From an uncultured Flavobacteriaceae bacterium (GTDB lineage Bacteria > Bacteroidota > Bacteroidia > Flavobacteriales > Flavobacteriaceae), in assembly GCA_938018045.1 (NCBI GenBank), contig CALIIP010000135.1:1-14875 (forward strand): a stretch of DNA of 14,875 nt. The letters run 5' to 3'. Below are positions 13,764 to 14,875 of the stretch, piece after piece. Position numbers and translations under genes: made by a program. The notes beneath the pieces were generated by a model, which did not search any database, was not told where the DNA came from, and saw only the letters and a list, made by a program, of their open reading frames with translations. How positions within the stretch are numbered: the first letter of the stretch is position 1; the number at the start of each line of letters is the position of its first letter.

Positions 13764-14583
13764 TTTTTTTGTTTTCTATAGTTGCGATTAAATCTTTAAC
13801 AGTTACTAATTCTTTATTCAATTTTTCTAACATCTTATCAGACTCTTCAAGATACTCTGATTCAGGATAATTCCTTTTTAATTTATCATACGCTTTAACA
13901 GCTGCATTCAATCTAACTTCTTTTTTCTGAATAATACTTTTCATTCCTAATTCATAAGAAGCTTTAAATTTATAATAAATTGCTTCTTCACGAAAAGACG
14001 TTCCTAAATAATCTGACATTAAATTATCAAATGATTTTATTGATGCAATATAATCTTCAATGTGATAATATTGTTTTGCAGTTTCAAAGGCTTTCTTCTC
14101 TAATTTGTATTGTAGTTCTTTTACAGATTTATTTGCTTCATCCAATTTTTCTGAATCTGGATATGTATCTATAAAATTTTGCAATGCAACCAATGCTTCA
14201 TTAGTTGTAGTTTGATCTAAACTAAAAATTGGAGAATCTAAATAATAACTTTGTGCAGATAAAAATGCTGCTTCCTCTTTTTTAGTACTTTTTGGGTAGT
14301 TTTTTGTGAATCTATCAAAGTAATATGCAGATAAACTATATTGCTTTGTCTGATAATATGCATCACTTATCATGTATTGAATACGCTCCATTTGTGGTTT
14401 TGCACGATAAGCAGGCGTTATCTTTTCAAATAATGTGATGGCTTTACCATACTTTTGAGCTTCATACATTTCTGTTGCCATCTTATATTGATCTGCAACT
14501 TCCCCTTTATTCAATACCTTTTGGTACTCACTACACGATAAAAACGAAATCGTCACTAAAAATAATATTGCTATTTTCTTCAT
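13753..14583 (-). CDS. bamD: Outer membrane assembly lipoprotein BamD
   Basis: A lipoprotein of the BAM complex, which inserts beta-barrel proteins into the outer membrane from the periplasm. From the chosen ATG it has 276 residues: a lipoprotein signal peptide ending in FLSC with acylated Cys17, then tetratricopeptide-like helix pairs. Clear repeats are QYKMATEMYEAQKYGKAITLFEKI, YMISDAYYQTKQYSLSAYYFDRFTKNYP, ETAKQYYHIEDYIASIKSFDNLMSDY, and the family's late AVKAYDKLKRNYPESEY. An ATG nine bases upstream (14590-14592) is possible but would lie at or before the predicted transcription start, so 14583 is preferred. It is the first gene of the compact operon running to recN. It is somewhat longer than the E. 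coli protein, as is usual in Bacteroidota. Confidence 0.93.
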   Translation of the reverse strand: MKKIAILFLVTISFLSCSEYQKVLNKGEVADQYKMATEMYEAQKYGKAITLFEKITPAYRAKPQMERIQYMISDAYYQTKQYSLSAYYFDRFTKNYPKSTKKEEAAFLSAQSYYLDSPIFSLDQTTTNEALVALQNFIDTYPDSEKLDEANKSVKELQYKLEKKAFETAKQYYHIEDYIASIKSFDNLMSDYLGTSFREEAIYYKFKASYELGMKSIIQKKEVRLNAAVKAYDKLKRNYPESEYLEESDKMLEKLNKELVTVKDLIATIENKKNGL

Positions 14584-14596
14584 TTTTTGCATTCGG

Positions 14597-14604
14597 CAAA
14601 ATTA
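14597..14604 (-). promoter_or_regulatory. Candidate promoter (-7 box) of the bamD operon
   Basis: TAATTTTG on the - strand matches TAnnTTTG. Transcription would begin near 14590, so the bamD mRNA would be nearly leaderless. The -33 position contains TTTT without the final G. The 124-base gap to dapA (14593-14716) contains no strong terminator, only a weak inverted repeat (CAATA ... TATTG), so dapA may also be cotranscribed. Confidence 0.5.
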
Positions 14605-14716
14605 GTTAATAATTATGGATAATTAAAATGATTTTTTAGTTCATTTACAACATACAAAAATAACTGCAATATCCTATAAACAGTATTGGCAAGTCATAAT
14701 TGTTTGTTAATAATTA

Positions 14717-14875
14717 TTATTTAGAAAAATCAGTAATAAAATCAGCAATTTTTCCTTGTAATTCTTTAGTTGCTTTTACTAACGGCAAACGAACATTATT
14801 ATTACAAATACCAAGAGAACTGAGCACTGCTTTAATTCCTGCAGGATTATTTTCTTCAAAAATGTAACCAACAAC
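14717..14875 (-). CDS. dapA: 4-hydroxy-tetrahydrodipicolinate synthase, C-terminal end (partial)
   Basis: Only the last 52 codons are in the window; the gene continues past the right edge. The translated end contains EENNPAGIKAVLSSLGICNN followed by VRLPLVKATKELQGKI, the characteristic C-terminus of DapA (N-P-A-G-I-K-A-x-L and the R-L-P-L-V element). The enzyme condenses pyruvate with aspartate semialdehyde in the lysine and diaminopimelate pathway, which supplies peptidoglycan. The active-site lysine is outside the window. It lies upstream of bamD on the same strand, an order I know from other Flavobacteriaceae. Confidence 0.88.
   Translation of the reverse strand, partial: VVGYIFEENNPAGIKAVLSSLGICNNNVRLPLVKATKELQGKIADFITDFSK

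Noticed and set aside
14640..14716. Terminator between dapA and bamD
   Set aside because: Only a five-base inverted repeat (CAATA and TATTG) is present, without a following T-run.

Overview
The window looks like chromosomal DNA from a marine or soil member of the Flavobacteriaceae (phylum Bacteroidota). The base composition is strongly AT-rich. Genes lack Shine-Dalgarno sequences and are preceded by A-rich leaders. Several promoters match the Bacteroidota form (TTG or TTTG, about 19 bases, TAnnTTTG). There is a secreted protein with a C-terminal type IX secretion (T9SS) sorting domain, and the block coaBC - DUF4835 - recN is typical of this group. I see no rRNA, tRNA, CRISPR array, integrase, transposase or phage module.

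Left part, + strand (1-3824): the terminator of an unseen upstream gene, then pyrG (CTP synthase) from a near-consensus promoter, then yidC (inner-membrane insertase) with its own promoter and a leader hairpin.

Convergence zone (3825-4009): six tandem copies of a GCTTTAG heptamer directly after the yidC stop, a bidirectional terminator, and an imperfect palindromic intergenic repeat of a kind scattered through Bacteroidota genomes.

Middle part, - strand (4010-8613): four accessory, mostly surface-directed genes. Reading in transcription order from the right they are a 748-residue T9SS cargo protein with tandem domain repeats, a small outer-membrane beta-barrel protein, a secreted phage-tail-collar-like protein, and a family 2 glycosyltransferase with C-terminal membrane segments. 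Three near-identical AAGCATCCG-type terminators lie in the gaps between them, so they look like separate transcripts and not one operon.

Right part, - strand (8739-14875): housekeeping genes in the order dapA (partial), bamD, rpoZ, coaBC, DUF4835/PorD-like, recN, fabI. bamD to recN are packed with overlaps or gaps of at most 24 bases and should form one operon joining outer-membrane assembly, RNA polymerase omega, coenzyme A synthesis, a T9SS-associated protein and DNA repair. fabI has its own promoter and terminator.

I found no clear new multi-gene system. The most interesting points are the recently duplicated repeat in the T9SS cargo, the heptamer array, the intergenic repeat and its apparent fragment in the fabI leader, the shared terminator family, promoters built against terminators, and active-site substitutions in CoaC.
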